Shown: positions 22,201 to 33,474, counted from the first letter of the stretch. The stretch: 64,000 nucleotides of DNA from Brassica napus (GCF_020379485.1 NC_063436.1:16695389-16759388), one strand, 5' to 3'. The notes: generated by a model from the sequence alone, not told the origin. A program made the numbers and translations.

Positions 22201-25200
22201 ACATTGTCCCCTTCTGTATGCCACAACAGCCAGGGTGGGATCACGTTTCTCACAGTACTTACCCACAACCTTAGAGTCGTAGTAAGGGTTGGTGGTCAGG
22301 AAATGTTCAGGGTTGTTGTTACTGTCTATGATAATTTTACCCAAAGCATTATGAACATGCACATCTTGGCTTCCCTCACTAACTAGATGCTCCAAGAACT
22401 GAGTGAGGAGACGGAGTCGATTTCTGAATAAAGTAGACAAATACATATTAGAGCTTTACGAACTAAGGGGCATATGGACGTAAACAAAGATGACTGAATA
22501 GATTTTACACCTCTTCTCGCATTCCTCAACGAGGGGTTCAACAGGAAGCAATGAACGAACAGAAAGAATGAGGCCTTTTATAAAATCTTCAGGGCATTCG
22601 TCATCAAGCAACTGCCCCACAACTAAGGGAGCATTCCCAGGATTCACCTGCAAAATGAATCACATTATAATTATTTAAGCATAAAATGCCAAACTTCCAC
22701 ACGTTTCACAATAGTCTAAAGAAACTACATACCTTCTGAACGTAACCTTCAATGTAACGAAGCATGTTGTTTGTGTACAGGTAATGAGTAAGATCAGGCA
22801 CAAAGCCGAAACGGTCGCAGACATTTATCAAAGGTCGGGCATCAGGAAGCTTAGCTTCCATCAAAAAGTTCTTCGTCTTTTCAGCATCATAAAAGTTAGA
22901 CTCTCTAGTCACACGCTCAACCTCTTTTATCTGACCAGTCTTCGCAGCTGCTTCAATGTACTTGAAGTGAATCTCAGGATCCTCACTATCGCAAAGAGGG
23001 AAAACATTGTATATCATCAGAATCTAAACACAAGGATTGTTCTTATTTACAGGAGTGACAGTAGATCCTTGATAAATCACCTCATACTCAAATATGAACC
23101 TAGGAAAAAGTATAGCCCTTCGTACGACTTGAACTGCTCAAAGAGTTTAATGCATTGATCGACACCAAGTTGCTCACAGTACTCCTTGCAAGCCTGCAAT
23201 GAAATAGACACGTCAGTGTCACATTAAACAATAAAATTCATATCATACCACAACACAGCACTTACCTGAACGATTATCTGAAGGTTGCCTCTCAGGTTGA
23301 CCAGCAGAAGATCCTTCATGCACTCCATAGCCCATTCGCTGGAAAGAGTACCGAAAAACTCAACAAGAGCCTGCATAGAACAGAGAAATATTCAACAACT
23401 AGACCATCCAGGAGTTCGCAACAAAAATTTTTTTCTTCGGAGGTATTACCTGTGGCTCAATAGCATGTGTGTTCACAATCACACGTTTTATATCAGGTAA
23501 CTCTGAGTAATGCTGCACAAAGCAAAAGGAAAGAAGTTAGAGAAGAAAAAAACACCTATTAAACCAACTAAAAACAAGTAAACATTGATCAATAACCTTT
23601 AAAGATTGGATATAAAGTCCAGCCTTTTCACAAAGCTGAGCAACACGAGGGCGGTCATAGTGGCTGAACATCCCATTTGCTAAAATTGCATCAGCCACAT
23701 TTGGAAAGGTTACCAAATTGATCTCCAGAACCTAAGTTGAAAGTGGAGTAAGAGGCCTGAGAAAGGGAATGAAATGGGAAAGCACAGATAGATACAAGGT
23801 GGCAACTCTTGTCAACCTTAGTTTGCAGAAAAGCATGCTCAGGTAAATTTGGCTTCAGAACATCGAGAAGGAAAGCAGTTGCTTCACGGATCAGATTTCT
23901 CTGTATATGCACAAGTAAATTAGCACATGATAACTCTCTTCTAACAAGCTATGAATATTGTTGTATACACTATTTTATACTTATATACGGACCTGAAGGA
24001 AAAGATCAGTGATGGTGTTGTAGTCAACTGGACAACCCCCTTCCATTTGCGACATCATTAAAGCAAAATTTACTGCCCCCTGTATAATAAACAAAATCAG
24101 GTTAAAATTAGTCAATAGAAGTTAATTCGATTCATGACTACTCTTGTGTTTACGCTGCAAGCATCCCGTAAACCAGTCTTCCCAAGTTTAATACGTTGCA
24201 AGTGTCAAAAATGAACCACACTAACCTGGGGATCCGAACGGAGTATGGTTTGCAGAAGAAACATGTAATCAGGTGTGTACCCAACCTAGAGTCACAATAT
24301 GAAAAAATGGTACATTTTTAGCACAGTTAACTCTCGGGAAACCATAACAGGGGAGGGGAAACTTTTAAAATGGTTACTTACCTGCTTTGAGTAAATCAGT
24401 ATTTTGTCAAACTCCCTTCGCTCTGCAAAAGCAGCAACAACTTTTGGAGTAGCTCGAGCTTTGATATATATTTTCAGAGCAAGGTCATTATCCACAGTCT
24501 GGAACAGAAAAGATTATCATTACAACATGTTAAAGGAAACATTAAAGGACAGCGGTCAATTTTATGATTACCTTGACAAGGTCTCCAAGTTCTTCACTGC
24601 ATTCTAACTTATCCTCTGCCAACCAGTTTTCCAAGAGGTTCTTCTTGTTTTGATTCACAACAAGCCGAGATAGTTCTAAAGACTCATATGAATTGAGCTT
24701 CCCTCTAGTCAAAAGGGTCCCAAAATACTGTAACAATGGAGGAGTTTGCCCTGCTTGTACAGGAACACTCTGCAAAATTGAGTAGTGCGATGTTGTAGTA
24801 ATATATTGGTGTTACTTAAATCTAATAGTAGATAGCATGTTCGCAGAGGCTTGCTTGAAAATCTAGCAAATACCTGGAATTTAGCCACCGTATCAGGTGT
24901 CCGTAGAATCCCCTGAGGAGATTCAGCAGCAAGCTCAGCAGCCTCCTTGTATTTTGTTTGAGCAAATAACTCTTGGAACCGTTGAACAACCTGCAACATC
25001 AAGCTGAATATGAGAACTTTCGCATCAACAAATGACTCTGTTTTTTGTTACCTACAATTACTTCATTAAGATAACAGATCCACACATCTGAACCCAGATA
25101 AACATCACATACCAGGTTTTCTGCACCAGGGAGATTTCCTCTTTTAGCCAGATTGACAGCAAGTTCCAAATTGTTCAACTGTTAAACAAAAGCAAGGAGT

Positions 25201-27451
25201 TTTTAGCATGTCATGATCAAATAGATAGATTGTAATGAGTAAACTGGAAAAAGGTTAAACATACTTGACCGCTAATGAAAGGTATTATCGTAGCCTCGTT
25301 CACTGTAGCCAAAAGAACTTGTCCTCGCCTATTAATGGCATAGAAACCCCCAACTGAGGACGCTTCGGAAGTTAAGAAAATTGGGTCTGGACTTATCCTA
25401 TTTCTGTAGATAGCAGAAGCCGTCTCCAAATCGTATACAAACAACAGGCCAAGCTTGGTGATGACATATATCAAGTTAAATTTGTGAGAGACCTGTAGGG
25501 GAAAAAGGACAAATGTGTCATAAAATTTTCACCAGAAACTTACTGACGTTAATTGAACTTCTAAGGCAACTACAAACCTGCATGGCTACAGGAAAATCAT
25601 CAGCAAAATCTGGGGGGAAAAAGAGATCTGCCTGCTTCTTTGTAAATGATGGTTTTCCTGAATAAAAAAAAATTGCCCACCTTTAGACATCAGATGATTA
25701 CCAAAATAAACAAGAAAATATAGAACAGCCGAGGAAGCTAACCTGGTTGGGCACCAAGCTCAATGACATGCAATTTTGATGTTATCTGTCCAGCATTAAA
25801 GCTTTTGCTTGCAAAGGATATAAGAATAGAAGGATTCTCATTCCCAGGGACCTATCATCAATAATGTTACTTGTCTTACTACAGTTCAGGATTAAACAAC
25901 AGAATGAACTAACAAAATAACCACATAATTTACCTTAAACTGGGCAAATGAAGCACCATGTGCTTCAAGGGCCTGGCTCCGCTGTTGATCCACAGAGAAA
26001 AGCTGCATATTCCCTTTTACCAACTGTGGTCTCTACAGAAGATAATAATAAAAAGACCAGTCAAGAACATATAAAATGACTGTCATTATGATGTCTCCAT
26101 TCAGACTATTATGTGGCGCAGTAAACCTACCTCAGGAGAGCCAGGAGCAATTCCAATCAACACCAACCACTTCTCATTAGGAGAGCACTTGTAGTTAATA
26201 ATTTGATTGTTTGCCAAATTGGCCGTTCTATCAAACATCTTAACTGGCTCAGAATCACCTGGAAATATAGGAGCAAAATTAGAAACAATATATAGAATGT
26301 AAGAAGAAGATGACAGTAATTTGAGATTTAAAACCTTCAATCGACCAATGATACACAGAAGTTTGTGTGACCAGGCCCAACATCTTTGGTGTAATCCATT
26401 TCCAAAAAGCAACCTATAAAACATGGGTGGTTAATATCCAAAATCAATTGAAGTACAACATGAAAGATACCGAGTAACAAAGATTTTGTTTCGGTGCTCA
26501 CCTGCTCAGGCATCTGATGAGACTTCAACTTTGCTTTCGCTTCGATGTTAAATATCTGTAGATGATCCTGAGTAGTTCCTGGAACTTGAGCTATACACAA
26601 ATTAAAGAAAAAAAGTGAGCAACAAAGGAGGAAACATCCGCGACAGACCTAATTGACACAACACAACCATGAAGATAACACATGTCAGAAATCATATCAG
26701 CGTAGTTACTTTCCATACTGAATCAATATAATAGGTTTTCTATCAAATGCTATGATGCATCACAACAGGCACGTACTCGTTCAAACTTCAAACTAAGTAG
26801 CAGTTTATTTAATGATAGTTCAAGAAAAATCATCAAAAGGAAACCATTCTATTCTAGGTGGACGATTTATTAACAGAAGGGAACAGACAAATACCTTTCA
26901 AGGCAAGGATCCTAGAGTTTGGGTTCATAAGAGCAGAATCTGCAGTGATAGGCCTCCTCAGAGGCTGCATCGGCATATTCATATCTATAATCACAACGCT
27001 GTTCTGCGGTGCAGTCTCTCGTACACATATGTACTTGTCAGACTCCATAGTAACATTTGTAAACGTGATGAATTGCTGATTGATCCCAACGCTCGGTAGC
27101 TGCAAAAAAAATTTCAAAACAAAGCGTCAAGTCTCATAGTTCGTGAACTTAGTTACGAGATCCGATTGAATCAGCACAGATCTGAGCGTGTGGTCTGATC
27201 AGATACATGCACTACACAAACTATCGATCCGCAACGATCGAGAAAAAATTCAAAACAGTGAGAGAGTGTAATCAATCGTATAATAGTCTTGAGCATAACC
27301 AAATCGTCGGAGATCGGAGACTACGGCCAAATCTAGCTCGATTCCGAGAGATGTACATACGTTTCTAAAAATGGAGACGGAGGAGGGAGAGAGAGAGAGA
27401 GCTTACCGTTAGGACCTCCTTCATCGTGATTGGGGCGTTTGCTGCCGCCAT
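19267..27451 (-). CDS. CHC1: Clathrin heavy chain
   Basis: About 30 exons on the minus strand from ATG 27451 to the stop at 19267-19269, encoding roughly 1,700 residues. The start [14 protein letters not shown] is followed in exon order by the seven-bladed N-terminal propeller ([54 protein letters not shown]), then the linker and the seven clathrin heavy-chain repeats. The largest exon runs about 22061-21057 ([15 protein letters not shown] to LNVIIQ). After it come the trimerisation region ([20 protein letters not shown]) and a Gly/Met/Pro-rich C-terminal tail in the last exon 19443-19267. No frameshift or missing repeat was found. Clathrin heavy chain trimers form the coat of vesicles at the plasma membrane and trans-Golgi; in plants they are needed for endocytosis and auxin-carrier recycling. 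Neighbours RPL41, ATL66, FAD7 and AL2 identify it as the CHC1 rather than the CHC2 locus. Confidence 0.97.
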
Positions 27452-27772
27452 GTTTGACCTCAGATCGCAGCGAGAGAATCAGATCCAACGGCCGGGACGG
27501 GATCGTCAACGGCCAAGAGAGAGAAGAGCGATGCGGGAGAAGCTGGAGAAGATTTGAGATCGCTGCCAGATCTGAGGCGAGTGAACGAGAAAAGTGATGA
27601 AGAACAGCGATCCGATCGGAGTCACTCGTAGAATATAAATGAGAGAGAACAAAAGGAGACGACGTGCAAATTAACGGGTCGGGTCGGGTCGGGTTTGATC
27701 CGAGCTGGTAAATGGGCCGGGTTTTGTCACAAAACAGACAGTGATATTGACATGTTGGTACCCTATGCTAGG
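27452..27772 (-). promoter_or_regulatory. CHC1 leader and remaining native promoter
   Basis: Only 321 bp separate the CHC1 start codon from the left LTR of the retroelement. The stretch has purine-rich leader sequence close to the ATG, repeated GGGTC units near 27680 and a GGGCCGGGTTTTG site II-like motif near 27715. The native upstream region beyond this is displaced by 5.25 kb. Confidence 0.55.
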
Positions 27773-28087
27773 TGATAAGCTAGCTGTGCCTTTGGCTTAT
27801 GTGCAAAGGAAGCAGAGGACCGTTAGAAGAGTTAGAAGTGGCTAGATGAGAAGTATGAAGTGAAGAGGAGACTCTAGCTGTGAAGGAAGGTTTTGGCTGA
27901 GTCTAATAAAAGAGTAATGAGTTACGATGTCGTTTTATTATCTTATGAGAGTTGTATTTAATATTCGTATTGTCAAACATTTGGGGATATCAAATGATCA
28001 ATACAACAAACCTTATCTTCTTATCTTATCTCTCTCTCTCTCTCTCTTAAACCCCCTTTTCTGTTAACGATAAACCCTAGTTTATCA
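27773..28087 (+). repeat. 5' LTR of chromovirus 1
   Basis: 315 bp, begins TGATAAGCTAG and ends TAGTTTATCA, with TGATAA/TTATCA terminal inverted repeats. It contains a (TC)8 tract and AAACCCTAG near its 3' end. Confidence 0.96.
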
Positions 28088-28088
28088 T

Positions 28089-28101
28089 TGGTATCAGAGC
28101 C
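28089..28101 (+). promoter_or_regulatory. Primer binding site, complementary to initiator tRNA-Met
   Basis: TGGTATCAGAGCC starts two bases after the 5' LTR. It is the exact complement of the 3' end of the initiator tRNA encoded at 7004-7075 plus the added CCA. Confidence 0.93.
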
Positions 28102-28106
28102 CTAAG

Positions 28107-29336
28107 ATGCCTCCAAAGCAGGATTCGAATACGGATCGCATCACTGCGCTGGAAGGGCAGTTTGGGAGTCTCACCAGCTTGATCGAGGAGATGCGAGCAG
28201 AGATGAAGGCGAATCATCAGCAGTCTCTGGAGATCGAGAAGCGCGCCGAGGAGCGTCAACGCAAAGCGACGGAAGAGGTTCCGAAGCAAGCGGAGACGAA
28301 GCAAGACGCCGTCGTTGAGACGCGACGACCTAACTTTGACGGATCTCAGCCTCATCAAAAAGGGCTGCAGATGCGACCAGAGACAGGGGTCCTTCCGTTA
28401 CCAGAGAACGCGGTTCCCTTGCGAAGCGCCGAGATTCAGTCGACGCCGTTCACAGCGGGGTCTTCTGGGTACTCAGCACCACCGAAGGAGTCATCACCTA
28501 AGAAGAAGCTTGAGCTACCAGATTTCGAAGGAAAGAACCCAGAGGACTGGATCTTCAGGGTGGAGAAATGTTTTTCGGTGAACCAGACAGAGGAAGATGA
28601 GAAGCTAACACTCGCGATGGTTTGTATGGTTGGGTGTGCGGTGACTTGGTTGAGGATGATACAGGTGCGAGATGAGTTATTGGATTGGCGTGATTTCAAG
28701 ATGAAAATAAAAAGGAGATTCAAACCCACCCGTGGAGGTACTATCTTGAGTCAGATGTTAAGGTTAAGGCAAAGCGGAACAATATCGGAGTATCGTGAGG
28801 CGTTTGAGGAGTTATCAGCTGAGGTCCCTCACGTGCCAGACGACGTTTTGGAGGAAATTTTTCTTCATGGAATGAAGCGAAGTTTGCGTGAGCAGGTGGT
28901 CAGACTAAGGCCAGTAGGGATGGATGAGATTGTAGAGATGGCAAGGATCATAGAAGAGCAAGAAAATGATAAGAGTGCCTATCATTCGCGAAGCTTTCAG
29001 AGAACCTATTCCGCGCCAACACTCAATAACCATCAGAAGCAAAATAACACAAGTCCAGCAAAGGCTGGGGAGTCTACTCCTGCGAGGAAGTCGTTTGATT
29101 CACCACGAGACAGCAAACAGGGAGATCAAAAACGCACTGTGCAGAATCCCTGTAGACATTGTGGGGAGAGATTCTTTGCAGGGCATCGCTGCAAGGTTTC
29201 CAGAAGTTCAGGTGTATGGATGTTGAGGAGGAAAGTGAGCAGGAAGAAGAGGAGGAAGAAGATATGGAGGAAACACGAGGTCATCAACCTCAGCAGAATC
29301 AAGAGTTACAGGTTCTGTCCTTGCAGTCTATGGTAG
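28107..29336 (+). CDS. Gag of chromovirus 1
   Basis: Starts at MPPKQDSNTDR, 19 bp after the LTR. The N-terminal third is coiled-coil-like and charged, and the middle holds the retrotransposon gag domain (LPDFEGKNPEDWIFRVEKCF ... EYREAFEELSAEVP ... IFLHGMKRSLREQV). Near residue 350 is a zinc-knuckle CRHCGERFFAGHRC. The native Gag sequence ends shortly after this knuckle. From about 29185 the frame reads an Arg/Lys-rich sequence without homology to a stop at 29334-29336, because the true continuation lies in another frame (see pol). Gag packages the element RNA into virus-like particles in the cytoplasm. Confidence 0.85.
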   Translation: MPPKQDSNTDRITALEGQFGSLTSLIEEMRAEMKANHQQSLEIEKRAEERQRKATEEVPKQAETKQDAVVETRRPNFDGSQPHQKGLQMRPETGVLPLPENAVPLRSAEIQSTPFTAGSSGYSAPPKESSPKKKLELPDFEGKNPEDWIFRVEKCFSVNQTEEDEKLTLAMVCMVGCAVTWLRMIQVRDELLDWRDFKMKIKRRFKPTRGGTILSQMLRLRQSGTISEYREAFEELSAEVPHVPDDVLEEIFLHGMKRSLREQVVRLRPVGMDEIVEMARIIEEQENDKSAYHSRSFQRTYSAPTLNNHQKQNNTSPAKAGESTPARKSFDSPRDSKQGDQKRTVQNPCRHCGERFFAGHRCKVSRSSGVWMLRRKVSRKKRRKKIWRKHEVINLSRIKSYRFCPCSLW

Positions 29337-32300
29337 GAATCACTTCGAAAAAGACACTGAAGGTGATAGGGCAGATTGGTAACGAGAAGGTGGTGGTGTT
29401 GATTGATTCAGGAGCATCGTGTAATTTCATCGCAAAAAGATTAGTGCAGACACTGGGTTTAGCGGTGCAGACAACACAAGAGTTTGGAGTTTCAATTGGT
29501 GATGGAAGAGTGTTAACTGGTCAGGGGAAGTGCTCAGGAGTTGAGATGGAAATTCAAGGGGTAAAGATTACGGAGGAATATCTTCTGTTTGAGTTGGGTA
29601 CAATTGATGTGGTATTGGGTTACTCGTGGTTGGCGACTTTGGGAGAAACAAGAATCAACTGGGGACTACATACTATGAAGTTTGTGGTTAATGAGCAGTG
29701 GGTGACCATTAGCGGAGATCCATCCCTATTGAAGTTGCAGGTGTCACTGAACTCTATGGAAAAGCTAGTCGACAATGATGAAGTGGTGTATCTCTTGGAG
29801 CTACAGGCCCTGTTTGAAGATAGTCCAGGGGAGAATAAAACTCAGAGTCCGAGTAAGGAGGTCAAGAAGTTGTTGCGAGAGTTTGAGTCAGTGTTCCAGA
29901 TGCCTCAAGGTCTACCCCCAAAGCGCAATAGGGAACACGCCATTACGTTGCAAGCGGGTACTTCACCCATTAACATCAGGCCTTATCGATACTCTCATAT
30001 TCAGAAGGATGAGATTGAGAAACTGGTGAAAGAAATGTTGCAAGCGGGAATCATTAGACCAAGTATCAGCCCGTTTTCTAGCCCGGTGTTGCTGGTGAAG
30101 AAAAAAGATGGCGGGTTCCGTTTCTGCGTTGACTACAGGGCTGTGAATAAAAGCACTATACAAGATCGATACCCCATTCCAGTTATCGAAGAGCTGCTGG
30201 ATGAGTTGGCAGGAGCCTCAGTGTTTTCCAAGCTGGATCTTAAATCAGGATATCATCAGATCAGAGTGAAAGAGGAGGACGTTGGCAAGACGGCTTTCAA
30301 GACTCACGAAGGGCATTATGAATTCCTGGTGATGCCCTTCGGGCTCACCAACGCCCCTGCGACGTTTCAGTCTGTCATGAATGAGATCTTCAAGCCGTAT
30401 TTAAGGAAGTCTGTGTTGGTCTTCTTCGACGATATCTTGGTGTATAGCAAGAATGAAGCAGAGCATCGGGTACATCTTAAGACAGTGCTCAAGGTTCTGC
30501 AACAGTATCAGTTCTATGCTAATGAAAAAAAGTGCGCGTTTGGACAGTCTAGTGTGTCGTATCTGGGTCACGTGATATCGTCCAGAGGAGTCGCTGCAGA
30601 CCCTGAGAAGATTCGAGCAATGAAGGAGTGGCTGCAGCCTAAGAATGTGACTGCGCTGCGAGGGTTTTTGGGGCTGACGGGCTACTATAGGAGGTTTGTG
30701 GCTAGCTACGGCAAGATTGCTCGACCACTCACAGACTTGTTGAAGAAAGAAGCGTTTAAATGGTCTGATGAGGCGACGAAGGCTTTCAGTAGGCTTAAGA
30801 AGGCGATGACTACACTACCAGTACTAAGGCTACCTGACTTCTCAAAACCGTTTGTGGTCGAAACGGATGCGTCAGGAATAGGTATTGGAGCAGTGCTAAC
30901 TCAGGAGGGCAGGCCGGTAGCATTTATCAGTAAGGCGTTCTCGAGTGCAGGAAGAGTAAAGTCTGTCTATGAGAGGGAACTTCTCGCCATTGTGTATGCT
31001 GTTACTAAATGGCGACATTACCTCACAGGAAATCAGTTCACTATACGTACTGATCAGAAGAGCCTCCGTTATTTGTTGGAACAAAGGGCGGTATCGGTGG
31101 AACAGCAAAAGTGGGCTTCCAAGCTGTTGGGGCTTAACTACACGATCGAGTACAGGCCAGGAAAAGATAATCGTGTGGCAGATGCTTTATCTAGACAGCA
31201 GGTGGAAGTCAAGGAGAACGACGAGTTCCAGGAGTTTCAGTTAACGGCACCCTTGACAATTGATCTCGATGAGTTAGCTTTTCAAGTAGAAAGAGATGAG
31301 CGCTTGCAGTTGATCATAAGGGCTTTACGAGATGGTAATGAAGCTCCAGAGGGTTACTGTGTGAAGGAGGGGCACTTGTTTCATGAAGGTAGACTGGTGA
31401 TCCCTGCGAAATCGCCTTTCATTCCGTCCTTGTTGAAGCAGTTTCATGATAGCGTTATGGGAGGTCACGAAGGAGTTTTAAAAACCTTTAAGAGGATGGC
31501 TAGAGAAGTATACTGGAAGGGAATGCGTAGTGATGTGACTGAGTTCATCAAAGCTTGCGAGGTGTGTCAGAAAAACAAATATTCTACACTCTCACCCGCG
31601 GGTTTGCTGTCTCCTCTACCTATTCCCACTCAAGTTTGGTCGGATATCAGTTTGGATTTTGTGGAGGGGCTGCCAGTGTCCAAAGGAGTAGATGTGATCA
31701 TGGTTGTAGTAGACAGGCTGTCGAAATATGCTCACTTCATTCCGCTGAAACATCCTTTCACGGCAAAGGTGGTAGCAGCAGCGTTTGTTAAGGAAGTGAT
31801 CAAACTTCACGGCTTCCCAGAAACGATGGTATCAGATAGAGATAAGATTTTTCTGAGCAGATTTTGGGAAGAGCTGTTCAAAACGCAGGGGACAGCACTT
31901 CACAAGAGCACGGCATATCATCCTCAGTCCGATGGTCAGACGGAAGTGGTTAACAGGTGTTTAGAAGCGTATTTGAGATGTTTTGCGGGAAGGAAGCCGT
32001 CGTCGTGGTCGCAGTGGTTACCGTGGGCTGAGTATTGGTACAACACTTCTTACCATTCCGCCACCAAGTCGACCCCGTTCAAAACCTTGTACGGTCGTGA
32101 TCCTCCAAAGTTGCTGCGGTTTGGGGAGATTCCGACAGCAAATGCAGAGGTAGAGGACATGATCCAAGACAGGGATGCATTGTTGCATGAGTTACAAGAG
32201 AACTTGGCGACTGCTCAAGCTCGAATGCAAGCAGCAGCGAACAAGAAGAGAAGAGATATTGAGTTCGAGCAAGGTGATTGGGTGTTTCTTAAGTTGCGTC

Positions 32301-32782
32301 CTTACAGACAGTTGTCGGTAGTGTCGCGCAGAGCAGAGAAACTAGCTCCGAGATATTTTGGGCCGTATCAGGTGGAGAAGCGTGTTGGGAAAGTGGCTTA
32401 CAAGCTGAGGTTACCGTCACACAGTTTGATTCATCCCGTCTTCCATGTGTCTCAGTTAAAAGGAGCTGTTGAACCGAAAGTTCGAGTTCAAGAAATTCCT
32501 TTGATCCTGTCTTCTTCGTTGGAGTGGAACACAGAGCCGGAAGAGATTTTGGACATCAGGAGATCAGTAGAGAACGGTCAACCAGAGGTGCTCGTGCGTT
32601 GGGTTGGGTTACCAGAATTTGAATGCACGTGGGAACCGGTTACGGGGTTAGCGGATCAGTTTCCTCAGTTTCAGCTTGAGGACAAGCTGGGTCTTCTACG
32701 GGGGGGTATTGATAAGCTAGCTGTGCCTTTGGCTTATGTGCAAAGGAAGCAGAGGACCGTTAGAAGAGTTAGAAGTGGCTAG
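29159..32782 (+). CDS. Pol polyprotein of chromovirus 1
   Basis: About 1,200 residues in one open frame, shifted -1 relative to gag. The nominal start at 29159 lies inside gag, and native sequence is recognisable only from about 29190. Approximate residue positions: aspartic protease LIDSGAS at 81-87; reverse transcriptase with [22 protein letters not shown] and the catalytic FFDDIL near 422; RNase H with ETDASGIGIGA; integrase with its HHCC zinc region (ending CEVCQ), then the catalytic Asp of DFVEG near 833, the Asp of VSDRDK near 890 and the Glu of DGQTEVV near 927; a GPY/F-type module (YFGPYQVEKRVG); and a chromodomain at about 1125-1175 (EEILDIRRS ... VLVRWVGLPEFECTWEP). All catalytic residues that I can check are present. 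The last 24 codons lie inside the 3' LTR. Confidence 0.93.
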   Translation: MWGEILCRASLQGFQKFRCMDVEEESEQEEEEEEDMEETRGHQPQQNQELQVLSLQSMVGITSKKTLKVIGQIGNEKVVVLIDSGASCNFIAKRLVQTLGLAVQTTQEFGVSIGDGRVLTGQGKCSGVEMEIQGVKITEEYLLFELGTIDVVLGYSWLATLGETRINWGLHTMKFVVNEQWVTISGDPSLLKLQVSLNSMEKLVDNDEVVYLLELQALFEDSPGENKTQSPSKEVKKLLREFESVFQMPQGLPPKRNREHAITLQAGTSPINIRPYRYSHIQKDEIEKLVKEMLQAGIIRPSISPFSSPVLLVKKKDGGFRFCVDYRAVNKSTIQDRYPIPVIEELLDELAGASVFSKLDLKSGYHQIRVKEEDVGKTAFKTHEGHYEFLVMPFGLTNAPATFQSVMNEIFKPYLRKSVLVFFDDILVYSKNEAEHRVHLKTVLKVLQQYQFYANEKKCAFGQSSVSYLGHVISSRGVAADPEKIRAMKEWLQPKNVTALRGFLGLTGYYRRFVASYGKIARPLTDLLKKEAFKWSDEATKAFSRLKKAMTTLPVLRLPDFSKPFVVETDASGIGIGAVLTQEGRPVAFISKAFSSAGRVKSVYERELLAIVYAVTKWRHYLTGNQFTIRTDQKSLRYLLEQRAVSVEQQKWASKLLGLNYTIEYRPGKDNRVADALSRQQVEVKENDEFQEFQLTAPLTIDLDELAFQVERDERLQLIIRALRDGNEAPEGYCVKEGHLFHEGRLVIPAKSPFIPSLLKQFHDSVMGGHEGVLKTFKRMAREVYWKGMRSDVTEFIKACEVCQKNKYSTLSPAGLLSPLPIPTQVWSDISLDFVEGLPVSKGVDVIMVVVDRLSKYAHFIPLKHPFTAKVVAAAFVKEVIKLHGFPETMVSDRDKIFLSRFWEELFKTQGTALHKSTAYHPQSDGQTEVVNRCLEAYLRCFAGRKPSSWSQWLPWAEYWYNTSYHSATKSTPFKTLYGRDPPKLLRFGEIPTANAEVEDMIQDRDALLHELQENLATAQARMQAAANKKRRDIEFEQGDWVFLKLRPYRQLSVVSRRAEKLAPRYFGPYQVEKRVGKVAYKLRLPSHSLIHPVFHVSQLKGAVEPKVRVQEIPLILSSSLEWNTEPEEILDIRRSVENGQPEVLVRWVGLPEFECTWEPVTGLADQFPQFQLEDKLGLLRGGIDKLAVPLAYVQRKQRTVRRVRSG

Positions 32783-33024
32783 ATGAGAAGTATGAAGTGA
32801 AGAGGAGACTCTAGTTGTGAAGGAAGGTTTTGGCTGAGTCTAATAAAAGAGTAATGAGTTACGATGTCGTTTTATTATCTTATGAGAGTTGTATTTAATA
32901 TTCGTATTGTCAAACATTTGGGGATATCAAATGATCAATACAACAAACCTTATCTTCTTATCTTATCTCTCTCTCTCTCTCTCTTAAACCCCCTTTTCTG
33001 TTAACGATAAACCCTAGTTTATCA
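32710..33024 (+). repeat. 3' LTR of chromovirus 1
   Basis: 315 bp, identical to the 5' LTR except at 32815. It is preceded by a polypurine tract (ACGGGGGGGTAT), which is itself inside the pol reading frame. Followed by the CTAGG target duplication. Confidence 0.96.
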
Positions 33025-33470
33025 CTAGGTTTGACTTATCGTCTAGTTACAAATTGACGAGTGATAATTAAAAGTATATTAATTGGTAAGGATACTGGTT
33101 AATGTCAATGACTCACTGATCTTTCTAGACTCTAGTAGAATCTGAGTCTTTATTAGAGTTATTTATTTCTCATCATCAATTTTGTTTTGGTAAACCTCAT
33201 CATCAACTGTATAGTTGTATCCATGTCTTCCACGTTTACTCGTGGATTCCACTAGGGCTTCATGAGCTTGAGGTGATGGTGCTACATAGGGAAACCTTAG
33301 TGTAATCTGACAAGACAGTATACATGGCTTTTTTATCAATTTAGCGGCGTAGCTGTTTAGAATAGAACCCATCTGAGAAGTGAGAACACAAAAGAATAAA
33401 AGCATTTTAGATCTCTTGTTTTCTTTTACTATTAGGTAAGGTTTATGGTTTTGAACATCGTCAAAATAAA
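33025..33470. other. Spacer right of chromovirus 1
   Basis: No recognised gene. A short minus-strand open frame (33163-33405) shows no domain. Confidence 0.35.
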
Positions 33471-33474
33471 ATCA

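Larger units (their letters stand above)
27773..33024 (+). mobile_element. Ty3/gypsy chromovirus retrotransposon 1 (5,252 bp, full length)
   Basis: A complete LTR retrotransposon on the plus strand with two 315-bp LTRs, flanked by the 5-bp target duplication CTAGG (27768-27772 and 33025-33029). Its PBS is complementary to initiator tRNA-Met and a G-rich polypurine tract lies at the 3' LTR. The internal region encodes Gag and a Pol in the order protease, RT, RNase H, integrase, chromodomain, which is the Ty3/gypsy order. The chromodomain makes it a chromovirus. The short LTRs and total length of about 5 kb suggest the Reina branch (inference). The LTRs differ at one position that I can see (C at 27878, T at 32815), so the insertion is young. 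The gag and pol frames are out of register by one base. Confidence 0.95.

Noticed and set aside
29159..29190. Programmed -1 frameshifting between gag and pol of chromovirus 1
   Set aside because: No canonical slippery heptamer, and the related element has one continuous frame; a single-base deletion is simpler.
33163..33405. 80-codon minus-strand open frame right of chromovirus 1
   Set aside because: No domain, AT-rich context, and no splice or homology support.
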